Source of the DNA: Asterias rubens
Lineage: Eukaryota; Echinodermata; Asteroidea; Forcipulatida; Asteriidae
DNA: 64,000 nt
Reading direction: 5' to 3'
NCBI RefSeq assembly: GCF_902459465.1
Contig: NC_047062.1
Span: 29,072,673 to 29,136,672 of the forward strand
Positions 11,885 through 23,500 of the stretch are shown piece after piece (within the stretch, counting starts at the first letter, position 1; each line of letters begins with the position of its first letter). The notes under the pieces are model-generated. The model was not told the origin of the DNA. It searched no databases and was given only the letters and a program-made list of their open reading frames with translations. Position numbers and translations under genes: made by a program.

Positions 11885-13946
11885 AATGAGCCAATTACTG
11901 TAATAATTCAGAGACAGGTGCCTGGTGCCAACACTCCTCATTGGATTACATCTATTTTATTGACTGAGCTTCCTGTTTGTCTGTGGTAGTCATTGATTCT
12001 ATCAATGCTGCACTCTGGCTCTAAACTAATTTGTGATGTGTTATTGAAAGAGGGGAGACTAAAAGGGAGAGGTGAGATTATAAATCTAGGGGGATATAAA
12101 ACATAACAGGATTCAGAAGTAGGAAGCTATGCAATGGTATATAACACATTGGAATTATGTTATAAATTTGACTTTTGAAACAGTGCAAAATGAGTTGAAT
12201 TTGTTAACATTTGTGATTATCACTATTACAAATTTGTTGATATAAGTATAAGTATTTACATTTTTCAAATATTTCACTTAAAGAAATGATATAAAGGCTT
12301 AATAGTCATAAAATTAAGTTACAATCTAAATTGCCTTCATTTTTGAGAAATATTTATTATGTTGGAACCCACATTTGCTTACATTTTCTAGAAAGCATGT
12401 AAGTAAAGGAACATATTAGTCTTAACAAAAAGTCAAAAATACTTTTTGCTTTTCCGCAGCAATGTATGTACCTTCTTCAATGAATTTTCCATGAATTACT
12501 TTTAAGATGCTTCTTGGAATGATACGGATGAATTGGAAACTTCCTCAAAAAGGGGGTTAAACATGTTCACCACATGCTCCAAAGTTGGATTCAGTGTTGT
12601 TTAATAGGACTCCGTCTACTGGGAAAACGAGTGCGTCACAAATTTGACTCTTGAGAGTGCCTCTTTAACATTTGCATCATTAGATTAGCATTTGGGGTGC
12701 CAAATCTTGTCTTAGGCTAAGGTTTTTAGGAAAACTGGATCAGCTTTAGGGGAATAAATCTAGCAATGTAATTGAACCTCCATTCACTTGAAAAACTTGT
12801 ATATATTGTACATATGAAAACACTGAAACGGGTAGACATTGTATATTTGGTTTGAGTTGGATGGGTACGTTCAAATTTTCTTTGAATCTCAGCATTTTTT
12901 GTATGCATGAAAAACTTGTTTTCCTGTAGGTTTTGTAATTATTTCTGTACAAAGGTGTTTTTATAATAACTTAATATTGTTTTCTGATTGTGTGCGTTCT
13001 AGTTTGATCGTCCATGCGAGAATTTTGTCATTTTGTTTGTGATGGAAGTCAAATGTTATACATTGTTTATGTTTTTGTTTGTTAAGAGAGCAATAATTTA
13101 TTGAGAGAAAGTAGTTTTATTAGAACTTTACAATTTTGGAATGGAGTTTTTCGTCCAACGTTTTAATTTATTTACCGGTAATACTTTGGTTGTGTTGTTT
13201 ATTTTGTGTGGAATCTGATATCTATTAACTACCCCTTCTTTGTTTTTGTTTTCTGAACGATTCCAATACAGTCCTTAGTTTTGTTGTGTGTATTGAATAT
13301 TTGGTGGTTTAAACTACCTTTTTTTTGTACAGAATCTTGTGTAAAATCTTCTCAATTGCCTGAAAAGGCACCTAGAAAACAGTGATACAAATTAGACTTG
13401 GACCACTAAGTCAAAATACCATTTTGCGTATTCACTTGTGTATAGGATTGCACTGTACTTCAGCAGAATGATGCGAATCTTGTGGAACATTCTGGTGGTC
13501 CAATGGATTGCAGGCAATCATAAAGCGTTCTTTCAGCTCAGAATATGCCCAACTTATGAGACGCTCTCTAAAAATGAAAACTATTTGACAAAAACCACAT
13601 GCTAAGTTTATGTATGGCCAATGTGTGCTGGCAGTTGTAGCCCTATTTCTACTTGATACTGACTGAAGTTCAACAACTTTATACCCAGTGTAAATAAGCA
13701 AATAAGTTCTCTTATATTGTGTTTTTCTAAACTATTTTTGTACAAAATGAGCATACCTTTTTGTGGCTGCATCTTGTGGTGGTGATGTAAAAAAATATAA
13801 ATATTTATTATTTAATTACAAGCAGATGAGGTGTCCTTAAATGTTCATTTATAGCATGGTTTTGAGTCACAGGGTATTTAAGTGATTGATTCTGCACAAA
13901 ACACCTGTTAAACTTTGGTATTATTGAATAAGGCCTGATCACTTTA

Positions 13947-14013
13947 CAGCAGACTAAACCTCTTGTTTTCTATTTAAAGTTTACAATTGAAAAGAAGAGG
14001 TTTAGTCTGCTAA
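13947..14013. repeat. Inverted repeat, potential hairpin
   Basis: CAGCAGACTAAACCTCTT is followed about 28 bases later by AAGAGGTTTAGTCTGCT, its reverse complement, forming a strong stem with an AT-rich loop. No coding function is visible. Confidence 0.8.
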
Positions 14014-14100
14014 AAGTTTTGTGAACTACAGTACAGAGTACTATTTAGACTTGTTGACAAGTCTTTAAATGTCTCTCGTGGTAGTAGCGTTCTCTCTCCC

Positions 14101-14145
14101 AGCGATTCCGACTCTCACCACGATTCCGACTCTCACCACGATTCC
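14101..14145. repeat. 19-bp direct repeat
   Basis: CGATTCCGACTCTCACCA occurs twice head to tail and a third partial unit follows (CGATTCCCAC). It lies in an unusually CpG-rich patch (14090-14310). Confidence 0.75.
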
Positions 14146-14880
14146 CACAACACTGACGGTATCCTTGCGAGACTGCTGGCCCTGCTAGACTACTGCTCTA
14201 GTCTGCAGCCAGCAGTTTGCGCGAGAGCAGTATTCGATCGAAACCTGAATATTACACCACGGCTTGGCTCTCTCACCGCGACAGACCATTAACGACTTGT
14301 CCCCGAGTCTAGGTACTAATGGAAACCTGAATCATCATTGTCATTCAATAAAACATCGCCATTTTAATTTCTTTGTAACATTTCTATAATAATAATTCTG
14401 TAATATAAACATGTAACTTGCATTGATACTGCATACACCACCCAATACCACTGAATCAATTAAAACTATCAAAGCACACAATGATACGTTTAATCTTCGG
14501 AACACCATTTCACTAACTAACAAATTTCAGTTACTTCATAAATTACAATTTTCATTCAAACTGTTAACTATTTTTCATTGTTTAAATAGAATACAACTTC
14601 AAACAAACGACTCATTTTGATTCATTCAACAGTGCCCATTTTCATGGCTCTGCTCACCATGAATTATGCACTTACAGTCCATAGAAAAACACAATATTCA
14701 TGGTACAATAAAACATCATTCTGTTGTAAGCAGCGCAATGAAACTTGGCCGAGAGCTATTAAAATGCAGCCACTCATTGGCCCAATCACTGAACAAAGTT
14801 CATTTGGGAAAAAATGGTATTCATACAATCTAGTAAAGACATGAATTTGTCAACCAAATCATGCAATAACTAAAACTAAG

Positions 14881-15000
14881 TCGAGCCCGGTTTATACTTT
14901 GGCACATTTTGGCGAGGCAATAATCAGGGCACTGTTTTTCCAATTGTTACGCCAGAAAATTGGCTTTGCTTTCGCTTTCACGTGAAGTATGAACCGAGCT
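14881..15000. repeat. Short inverted-repeat element
   Basis: GAGCCCGGTTTATACTT on the left pairs with AAGTATGAACCGAGCTTC on the right. The length of about 120 bases and absence of coding potential suggest a mini inverted-repeat element. Confidence 0.5.
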
Positions 15001-15996
15001 TCTGCTTTACACATAATTGCAAACAAATATGGCAAGTAATTTGTTAATTGCATTCGATTCTGCATTCAAATAATAAAACAAAGCTGGTGGACAATTCAAC
15101 ATTTCAACTACTAATTTTAAATAATATTTCTTTTGCAATGTAAAATGAAACCTACAAACATTATTATGAAACATTCTATTGTGTTTGTGCGTAAAAGAGA
15201 TATTCAAAGTAACACTTGCTAACACTACATGCTACTTTATAAACTACATAATACAGTAGATAAATGAAACTAAGTTGTAACTTTTTTCTTAAAAGAAAAT
15301 ACAATGTACTTCACAGGAGTATTTGATGTATGCCTCTTGCAAATAGGTTCCTGATATTAAAGGGATTGTACCCCCTGACCTAAAATATTGAGAGCAGGCT
15401 CAAGAAAAACCTAACTTCAGAAAAAAAGTAACAAAATTGCTAGCAAACCTGAGAAGATGTAAATTTGGAGGGAGGGGAAATCCTAAAATGAATAACTAGC
15501 TAGTAATTTAATTCAATTTGTTTTAAAACTAATTTAGAGAAATTTGCAACAACCTTTTTAAAGAATGTGCAATTGTTTCTTTTCTATTTATTTTGTTTTT
15601 TGATGCATTTGTGAAAAGACATTTGACAAAAAGTATGCACTTTAATATGTTGGTACCATGATGACTGTAGGAATGTTTATAGCTTAAATATTTAACATAA
15701 CACACGATATAGGATTACAGTTGGAGAAAAAATAAGATAATTTAGCAGTTTTACACTGATACTTTTTTAACAACCTGAGGAACAATTTTGAACAACATAA
15801 TGAACAAAGCAGCATAATGCCAACATGGAAATGCGCCACTCAAAAATAAATATGAGCTAAGGAGGAAATAGGTCAACTGGGAATAGAAGCTTTGAAGGCA
15901 GTGGAAGTTGACTCATCACATAAAATATAACGTCCATGTATGAATACAAATTCATCCAAACCGGCAAATAGTTGAAATTTCTTCAATACGTTTGCT

Positions 15997-16349
15997 TAAA
16001 GGGTCTATGTAACTTTTGTCGGACAAAAAACACAATGTCCACAGATTTACACTAAACTTACAGTTCGAAGATAATGATAGTAGAAAGCTTCCCTGAAAAT
16101 ATTACATGCTGAGGTGCTGTAGTTTTGGGGAAATGAGTAAAACAATGTCATGAAAATAATTTTCGTCTCATGAGACGAAAATTATTCTCATCATTTACAA
16201 ACATATTTTCATGACATTGTTTTACTCATTTCTCAAAAACTACAGCACCTCAGTAAGTTATAGGAAAGCTTTCCACTATCATTATCTTCAAACCCTGTAA
16301 GTTTAATGTAAATCTATGGACATTTTGAAAAAGTACCCAAATCCTTTAA
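15997..16349. mobile_element. Family Q palindromic element
   Basis: Left arm (AACACAATGTCCACAGATTT, ACAGTTCGAAGATAATGATA, GTAGTTTTGGGGAAATGAGT) is mirrored by the right arm (TTACTCATTTCTCAAAAACT, TATCATTATCTTCAAACCCT). The centre is TTTCGTCTCATGAGACGAAA. A second copy lies at 58891-59255. Confidence 0.88.
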
Positions 16350-16560
16350 AACAAGTCGATGAAAAATCAAGATAACGTGAAACGCACAATTTTTAACTAA
16401 TGTGTAAATTGTACATGTTCACAATATTTGTAATACTTTAAAGAGACTTGACATCCATTTGCATTTAAATTAAAATGACATCATAAGCAGCCCTTATTAA
16501 ATTTCTCAAATGTAACTTCATTAACTTCCATTAATAACTACATGTACATTTATCTTGTAT

Positions 16561-17137
16561 AAAAGACACTAGACACTATTGGTAATTGTCAAAGACCAGT
16601 CGTCTCACTTGGTGTACTCCAACAGTATGCATGTAAAATAACAAACCTGTGAACGGTTGAGCTCAATCGGTCGTCGCAGTTGCGAGATGTTAGGGACTTT
16701 TCGTTTTCGACGACGGATGGTTCTGCGACGGTTGTTCAGCTAAACGTTGTCGTTTTCAGCACAACGGAGATTCATCCCAAGTACTGTCGTAGAAATTGAG
16801 GGACGACCGTCCTCAAAGCCGACGCATGCGCAGATGACGCCAAATGTCATCTTTACCGTCGCAGAACCATCCGTCGTCAAAAACAAAAAGTCCCTAATAA
16901 TGAAAAGAAAAAACACTCTCGTCACATGAAGTTGTGTGCTTTCAGATGCTTGATTTTGAGACCTCCAATTCTGAGGTCTCGAAATCAAATTCGTGGAAAA
17001 CTACTTCTTTCTAAACTATGTTACTTCAGAGGGAGCCGTTTCTCACAATGTTTTATACTATCAACCTCTCCCCATTACTCGTCACCAAGTAAGGTTTTAT
17101 GCTAATAATTATTTTGAGTAATTACCATTAGTGCCTT
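16561..17137 (-). mobile_element. Family A element split by a nested insertion
   Basis: Reverse-strand family A ends at both sides (AGACACTAGACACTATTGGT and TAATTACCATTAGTGCCTTC). The body is interrupted at 16691-16896 by a different inverted-repeat element. Removing that block restores the usual spacing between GCGAGAT and ATGAAAAGAAAAAACAC. Confidence 0.85.
16691..16896. mobile_element. Inverted-repeat element nested inside a family A copy
   Basis: TAGGGACTTTTCGTTTTCGA and CGACGGATGGTTCTGCGACG on the left face CGTCGCAGAACCATCCGTCG and AAAAACAAAAAGTCCCTA on the right, terminal inverted repeats of about 40 bp with few mismatches. TA dinucleotides border both sides, so TA may be the target duplication. 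Confidence 0.85.
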
Positions 17138-17956
17138 CAAATGTAACTTCAACATTGAAACTATGAAACTATATTAATTTCAAAAAGTTTAAAAACTACA
17201 TACATTTACATTTATCTTGTATTGTAAAAGTCTGTACCAATAATTATGTACTATTATGTACTATTGGAAAAGTGCAAAGAATCAAGATCTTGAATGATAT
17301 AAAAAGTGAATGCAAAGAACATGTAACATCAAAATCTTAGGGCCTAACTTCAATGAGTATTCTGCACTTAAAAATCACCATTCTATGCTAAAAGGTGTTG
17401 ATACCAAATGTCTGCTTACATGCCGATAGTTTATCCCTTTAGAGACCATAGCAGTGGCAAGCAGCAATTACTAACATCCCCATATTGGCTCACTACAAAC
17501 GACTACAAGGTTTGACCTACATTGGAATTCAAATAGGTCAAAGTGCAATTTTATAAAGGTCACGTTTTGGACATGATAATTCCCATCTAACTATACATGC
17601 ATTTAAAAACAAAACCAAAGTTCTGTTTTAAAAGAAAACATTTTTCAGACATTTTACTGGACAAGTTTGGTCAACAAATCGACCTGTAGGTATATTTGTG
17701 TGCTTGATGATTATGCGTGAATGAATGGTCTCTGAAGAATAAATAGAATATTTTCTTTTAGTATATGAACATACAGTACTTCTAGAAACTATAATACTTT
17801 GGATTTCTGTGAGCCTTATAGTTTCTAAACGAAACACATGTACGGGCCAAGTTTGCTGAAAGAATTGTCGGCTGACATAAATTTTTGTAGAAGTTGCCAC
17901 GAATGAAACAATGTGGTTTAAATGTTCTTCTTTTGGTCTCGGAATGTCGCTGTCTT

Positions 17957-18493
<537 letters not shown>

Positions 18494-18932
18494 TCAATGC
18501 AATCTTGTAGAGCTTTGCTGAAAGAGAACAAAGAAATACAAGATGTGTAGTATTAAGTAAGGTACAGTTACTTTGAAAGAGAGTTGAGATAAAAAGCAAT
18601 GATTTAATAACATCCCATACTAGCATTTACCCTTCCTAGATAATTCATAACCAATTCATAGATAAACCCTGGTTACTCGATCGACCTAGAACTATGAGGT
18701 TCATTCCACGATAAAGGAACGAACCTTCTCCTCATATGTCATAGGAGTAAACCTGACTGAGACAGATTTTCTGTTTTTGATCTTGATTTTGATGAAATAA
18801 TTGATTATAAGCTCCAACTGAACTGGAGCATGCAACTCATCTCAATAAGTAACTATTAAAGCCATTTTCAACTAAAACTTTCACTCACTCAGTGAACATG
18901 TGATTTTTGTTTACTGTAAAATTTACATTTTG

Positions 18933-19079
18933 TGTATTTCGGAAAAGTTTCCGTATGGCGCCACCACTTTTTCACTCGAAATAAAATAATATAGTATCTA
19001 ATTTACCTGATTGATATATCCCTTTTTGTAAAAATGAGTGAAAAAGTGGTGGCGCCATATGGAAAGTTATCCTGTATTT
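18933..19079. mobile_element. Short inverted-repeat element in the TMEM229B 5' UTR intron
   Basis: CCGTATGGCGCCACCACTTT and TTCACTC face GAGTGAAAAAGTGGTGGCGC and CATATGG with a spacer of about 55 bases. Arms extend less perfectly to TGTGTATTTC / CTGTATTTC. It has no coding content. Confidence 0.75.
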
Positions 19080-19366
19080 CTTTATAAATGATTTCCCATA
19101 CTTCCTAGTAATGTTTTAATCATAATTAAGTTGTGTAGAAGACATAAACTAAAAGATGACCGTTCGATTTCAGATTCAGAGCAGAACAAAAGAGAGCAAA
19201 GGTCGAGGGAGCTAGGTAGGAGAGGCAACCGGCATGCACTAAAGATAGGGTTAACAAATTCATGCTTTGTTATAAACAAAAACCCATTCATGTATCTCAA
19301 ACGAAACCTCAAGTAAGCCTAGGCCTAACCTAACTTAAAACATTGTCTAGCTGGCTCTTACTTACC

Positions 19367-19490
19367 CCCTTCAGCTATTCGTAGAGTTGTTAAAATCAAA
19401 GCTAGCAGCAATAAAAGCAGCTGACCGGCCGGTGAATTTGTGTCACGTCCTATTTCAAGATCTGCACAATTTCCAAAACTGCGCATAGTC
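19367..19490 (-). promoter_or_regulatory. TMEM229B: Putative 5' UTR exon of the TMEM229B-like gene
   Basis: On the minus strand this segment ends in CTGAAGGGGGTAAGT, a consensus donor in the same direction as the acceptor at 18517. The 5' border is a guess; the right flank holds CTGCGCATAG and GCGCGCGC-type motifs that suit a CpG-type promoter. Confidence 0.45.
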
Positions 19491-19933
19491 TAAAAAAAAT
19501 AACAAAAATGCGCGCGCAAAATGAAATTTGACTGAAAAATAGATTAATTTTATCTCACTATTTTTTGGTTTTCTTCTTCTTCATGATAACAATGGTTTAT
19601 ATGTATGACGCGGTGTTTGAATGTTACTTGAATTTTGCGTCCCCATTTATATTTTTGGAGATCAAAATTGTGCGCGCAATTTTGTATCATCCTCGCTTTA
19701 GAAAATTGCGCACAATAATCACAGCTGTTTTTTGTTTTCTTTTGTTTGAAGCTAGCCGCTATTTTGTGCCAGAACTTTCATCCACGGATTTTAGAACCCA
19801 TGCAGTACAAGGCGGTGAAATTTTTGTATCACTCAACTTTTTCACTGGACACTACTGGACATTGAGGGCGTCGAATGATAAACTTTACACTGCACCACTA
19901 CTATACACCCGGCCCACCCACCACAGTGAACAC
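19491..19933. promoter_or_regulatory. Probable divergent promoter of TMEM229B-like and gamma-lyase genes
   Basis: The segment lies between the presumed minus-strand 5' UTR exon and a plus-strand donor (GTGAACACGTAAGTA, exon end 19933) that would close a 5' UTR exon of the gamma-lyase gene. It contains ATGCGCGCGCAAAATG and TTGTGCGCGCAATTTTG as an inverted pair. A chance open frame of 132 codons runs through it; its spliced continuation would hit a TAA at once, so it is not an N-terminal extension. Confidence 0.4.
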
Positions 19934-20551
19934 GTAAGTACTACTACTAGGTCGACAGTTTAGGTTTCCCATTTTATCTGTTTAAATTCTAACTCATATG
20001 GTTTAAGCAAGGTAGTGTTAAAAATTAATTGATTATGTTTATACCGTTTTTAGATGTTACTTGATTAAACAAATTAAACAAAAGCAGTCGGACGTAAGTT
20101 GTGACTTGGATTTGGAGTAGGACTCGGAATGGAGCATGATCCATGAATGATGATGCCGATGAAGCAATAATAACATGAGTAATTGCTCCATGGTCATGAA
20201 TCATCATGATTGGAGTCAGCATATAGAGTAAGGTTGGTGTGTGCATGGAGTGTGCTTGCATGGTGCAGGACAAAATGTAGTGCAGTGCCAGTGGTGCTAA
20301 AAACAGCGGGGCAGGTAGTAGATCTGGAAGGACTGCACCTGCCGTCTGTGAGCAGTCCAGGATGGAGGCGCCGTCGACAAGTTGCTGAGGAGAGCATTCC
20401 AGAGACATGACCGATTGTTAAAAAAGAGAGCCATGCATGACGAAGAAGTTGAACAAACACTACGTACATGTTTATCCCAACAACTATTATGGCTTAAAGT
20501 TTCTCGTTGTTTTCTCTCATCGGTTTCATCTTCTCTTTATCAGAGCTAAAC

Positions 20552-23500
20552 ATGGCTGAAAACAGGAAGCTCAAAAGGGTGCCCTCCAGCATTCAAGATT
20601 CTGGGGGAATCAAAGATCCAGCGGAAGCGCTCCGTCGTGCGACGGAGACGCACCATTTTGATCCAGAGACAAGTCTTGAAACTAAAGCTGTATGCGCCCA
20701 GCCTGAGCTTAAAGGGCAGGGGCTAACTTTTCCCGTAGTGCCCTCTATCAGTGTTGCATCTACATACAGAATCAATCGAGTCGATGAGTATAATGATTGT
20801 CTAAAGGTAAGTTTGGGATGTGTGCTAGTTGCTAGGATCTGGGCCCACTGAGCAAGTATTTTGTGCCTCAGCAGAGCCTTCTCACCAACGCCACATTTCT
20901 ACAGCAGTGGGGCAGGTTACTCAAGCTTGATTCTGTAGGTTTAAGTTCTGTAAGTGCTATGTAGCATTATACAATTGTTGCACGCTGTGGCAGGGTCCAT
21001 GGTTTGTCCACTCGAGGGGGCAGGCCTAGGATGCCATTGCCCCTGAGGGTGTACTGTACAAAACCCATGGACCCTGTCACAGCGTGCAACAATTGTTTTC
21101 CTTTACCATGGTAATAAAAAAACAAACATTACATGTGCCAAATATGTGCAATGAGAGCAGATAATAAAACTTTGTCCAAAACATTTTGCTTCACTATTCC
21201 CGACGGCACAACACGGAGGAGTGTAAGTGTCGTGGGTATCGAACCCAAACTCTGCTGCTGACAACACAAGTTCGTGTGAACTAGTATTCTGCTTGGCCAC
21301 AGCGTGTCATGTGTTCTCATTGCTTACTTCCATCTAAATGAAAGATGAAACATTCAAAAAAACCTTTTACCCCAAAAACAAAAATATTATTTTGTATAAT
21401 GTTACAACTTATGTGATTGTGTACATTTGGTTTGCGGTAACACCATATGTGTATCTACTTGCCAGGTAAAGTTTGTTCTTAGAGAACTGTCTTGCTTTAT
21501 TCTACTGCCGCGGAGTAGATAATCGGGGGTTTGGGAGACTTCTCAGTTCTGAAAAGAACTGTCCTGCTTTTAACGTTTACCTGGGCGGATGGTATAGAAA
21601 ATAGACTGGGACTACTGCTTTAGCTTTATATAGGATCGTAATTAACTGTACTGCCGCAGAGTCAGTTCTGAATTGGTCTCAACGTTTTGACTAGCTTGCT
21701 CTAGTCATCGTCGGGAGACTGACAAACTTAACCTGGCAAGTAGATACACACATTGTGTTACCGCAAACCAAATATACATTGATACCTCACCATGCAATGC
21801 CTCGAATCCTATAAACTTATGTGATCTTATCTTCCTTATAGGATGGCTACATATACAGCAGGATCGGCAATCATTCCTGTGAGTCAGCCGCTCATGCCAT
21901 TAACACTCTGGAAGGAGGCCTGGGTACTTTGGTGTTTTCCTGCGGCATGGGAGCCATTACAACCACCTTACTGACTCTGCTGAAGGCTGGTGACCATGTG
22001 GTAAGATACGTTATGCTGAGACTCAAAATGATAAACAATGAAGCTTTGTTGTGTGTAATCATTCAAGCCATAGTCTTCAACTAAACTGTTTTTATTCAGA
22101 CACCTCGGTTACCGAAGTATTGGCCAACCAGTCACAAGTACAGACTGTGACCACGTGAATATTCCGGCGCGGCATAGCTATACTACCGACGCTTAACCCA
22201 GAGCACTGCTTGGTAAAAGTTTGACCTGATTCATTGCACAACAGGAAACATTGTAGATGCTGAATTCTCCCCAGGATTGGTCAAAATTGTTGGGTATTCT
22301 AGACACGAACTTTGGTAGCAAAGCAACCTGAATTGAAACGAGGTCATCAGAGTGTTTTCTACTTGGTGTTTATCTTGGTTTTAAAAGCCCTACCGTGCAA
22401 TCTGGTACATTCTTAATGGTTTTATCTTGAGAAAACAGAATTACTGGTTGCAACCTGCTTACCAACCAAAAGGACTTGTTTACTTTGTGCATAAAATTTA
22501 ATTTGATTTAGTCTGGTTGTGAAGCCAAGGACTCTGAGAAAATAACCCAATTGAGAGAAGACAAGGAAGGATGTTTCAGTTTTAGATGAGGGAGTAAAAC
22601 CCAAGAGATTTGTTCCAGGGTAAACCCATGCAGTTAGGTAGGGACTGAATTGGAAGGCGAGGAATAATCAACGCCAACTCGACCACCCAAAGTAGTTAAT
22701 GACTGTTTGACCTTAACAGACTCTCTCTCTCTCAAAGGCTAAAACCATTAAGCTAGACTCTGCTAGGGTCAAACCTCAGGGGTTTAACTTGTTTAAACTC
22801 TAACCTTTGTTTTCTTCCATGGTCTAGATCGCACCAGATTCTGCATATTCTGGCACTTACTCCGTCATGAAAACCATGCTTCCGAATTACGGTATCGAGG
22901 TTTCATTCATCAAGGCATGTGACGTTGAAGAGTACAGGAAAGCAATCAAACCAAACACCAAGTTATTCTACGGTGAAACACCCTGCAACCCATGCTTAGG
23001 TGTGCTTGACTTGAAGGCATTTGCTGACGTCACTAAGACTGTCCCCAGTGCCATCAGTGTAGTGGACTCCACCTTTGGGTCCCCAATCCTGCAGCGCCCT
23101 CTGGAGCTTGGTGTTGACGTTGTCGTTCACAGTTGGTAAGATTATAACAAATCTAACCACAAAACTTTACAGACTACACAGGGACTTGAATGTAAGTCTA
23201 GCGGCTAAGAGCACCTAACTCAAACTCTGGTGTTTCTGATCAGCAGAGTGTAGCTTCGAATGTAAAGCTGTTAGTCACGTGTGTTGCGTAACGCACATAA
23301 AAGAAACCAGTGCACTTGTGTTCCTGGTTTTTACATTGTCTGAGCTCACGCGCATGTTTTAACAAACAAAGAACAGCTATCGTTCAATTTGCTATTTGCT
23401 TCCAGGGGATGCCCCTTTGAAGCATGTGAGATGTCCCATGCAAGGGGTTGTTCGTTTTTGGAACGCGGTCAAATGTCAAGAAATGGATTGGTTTGCTGGA

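Larger units (their letters stand above)
10734..15996. other. Intergenic, mostly unique AT-rich sequence with scattered repeats
   Basis: No gene was found on either strand; reading frames are short and lack splice-phase partners. It holds family W copies (11535-11880), a C-run at 11870-11884, an inverted repeat at 13947-14013, a short tandem repeat near 14101-14145 and a small inverted-repeat element at 14881-15000. Confidence 0.5.

Noticed and set aside
19565-19963. 132-codon open frame between TMEM229B-like and gamma-lyase genes
   Set aside because: It has no recognisable domain, runs over a likely promoter, and the strong donor at 19934 splices it to a stop after one codon.
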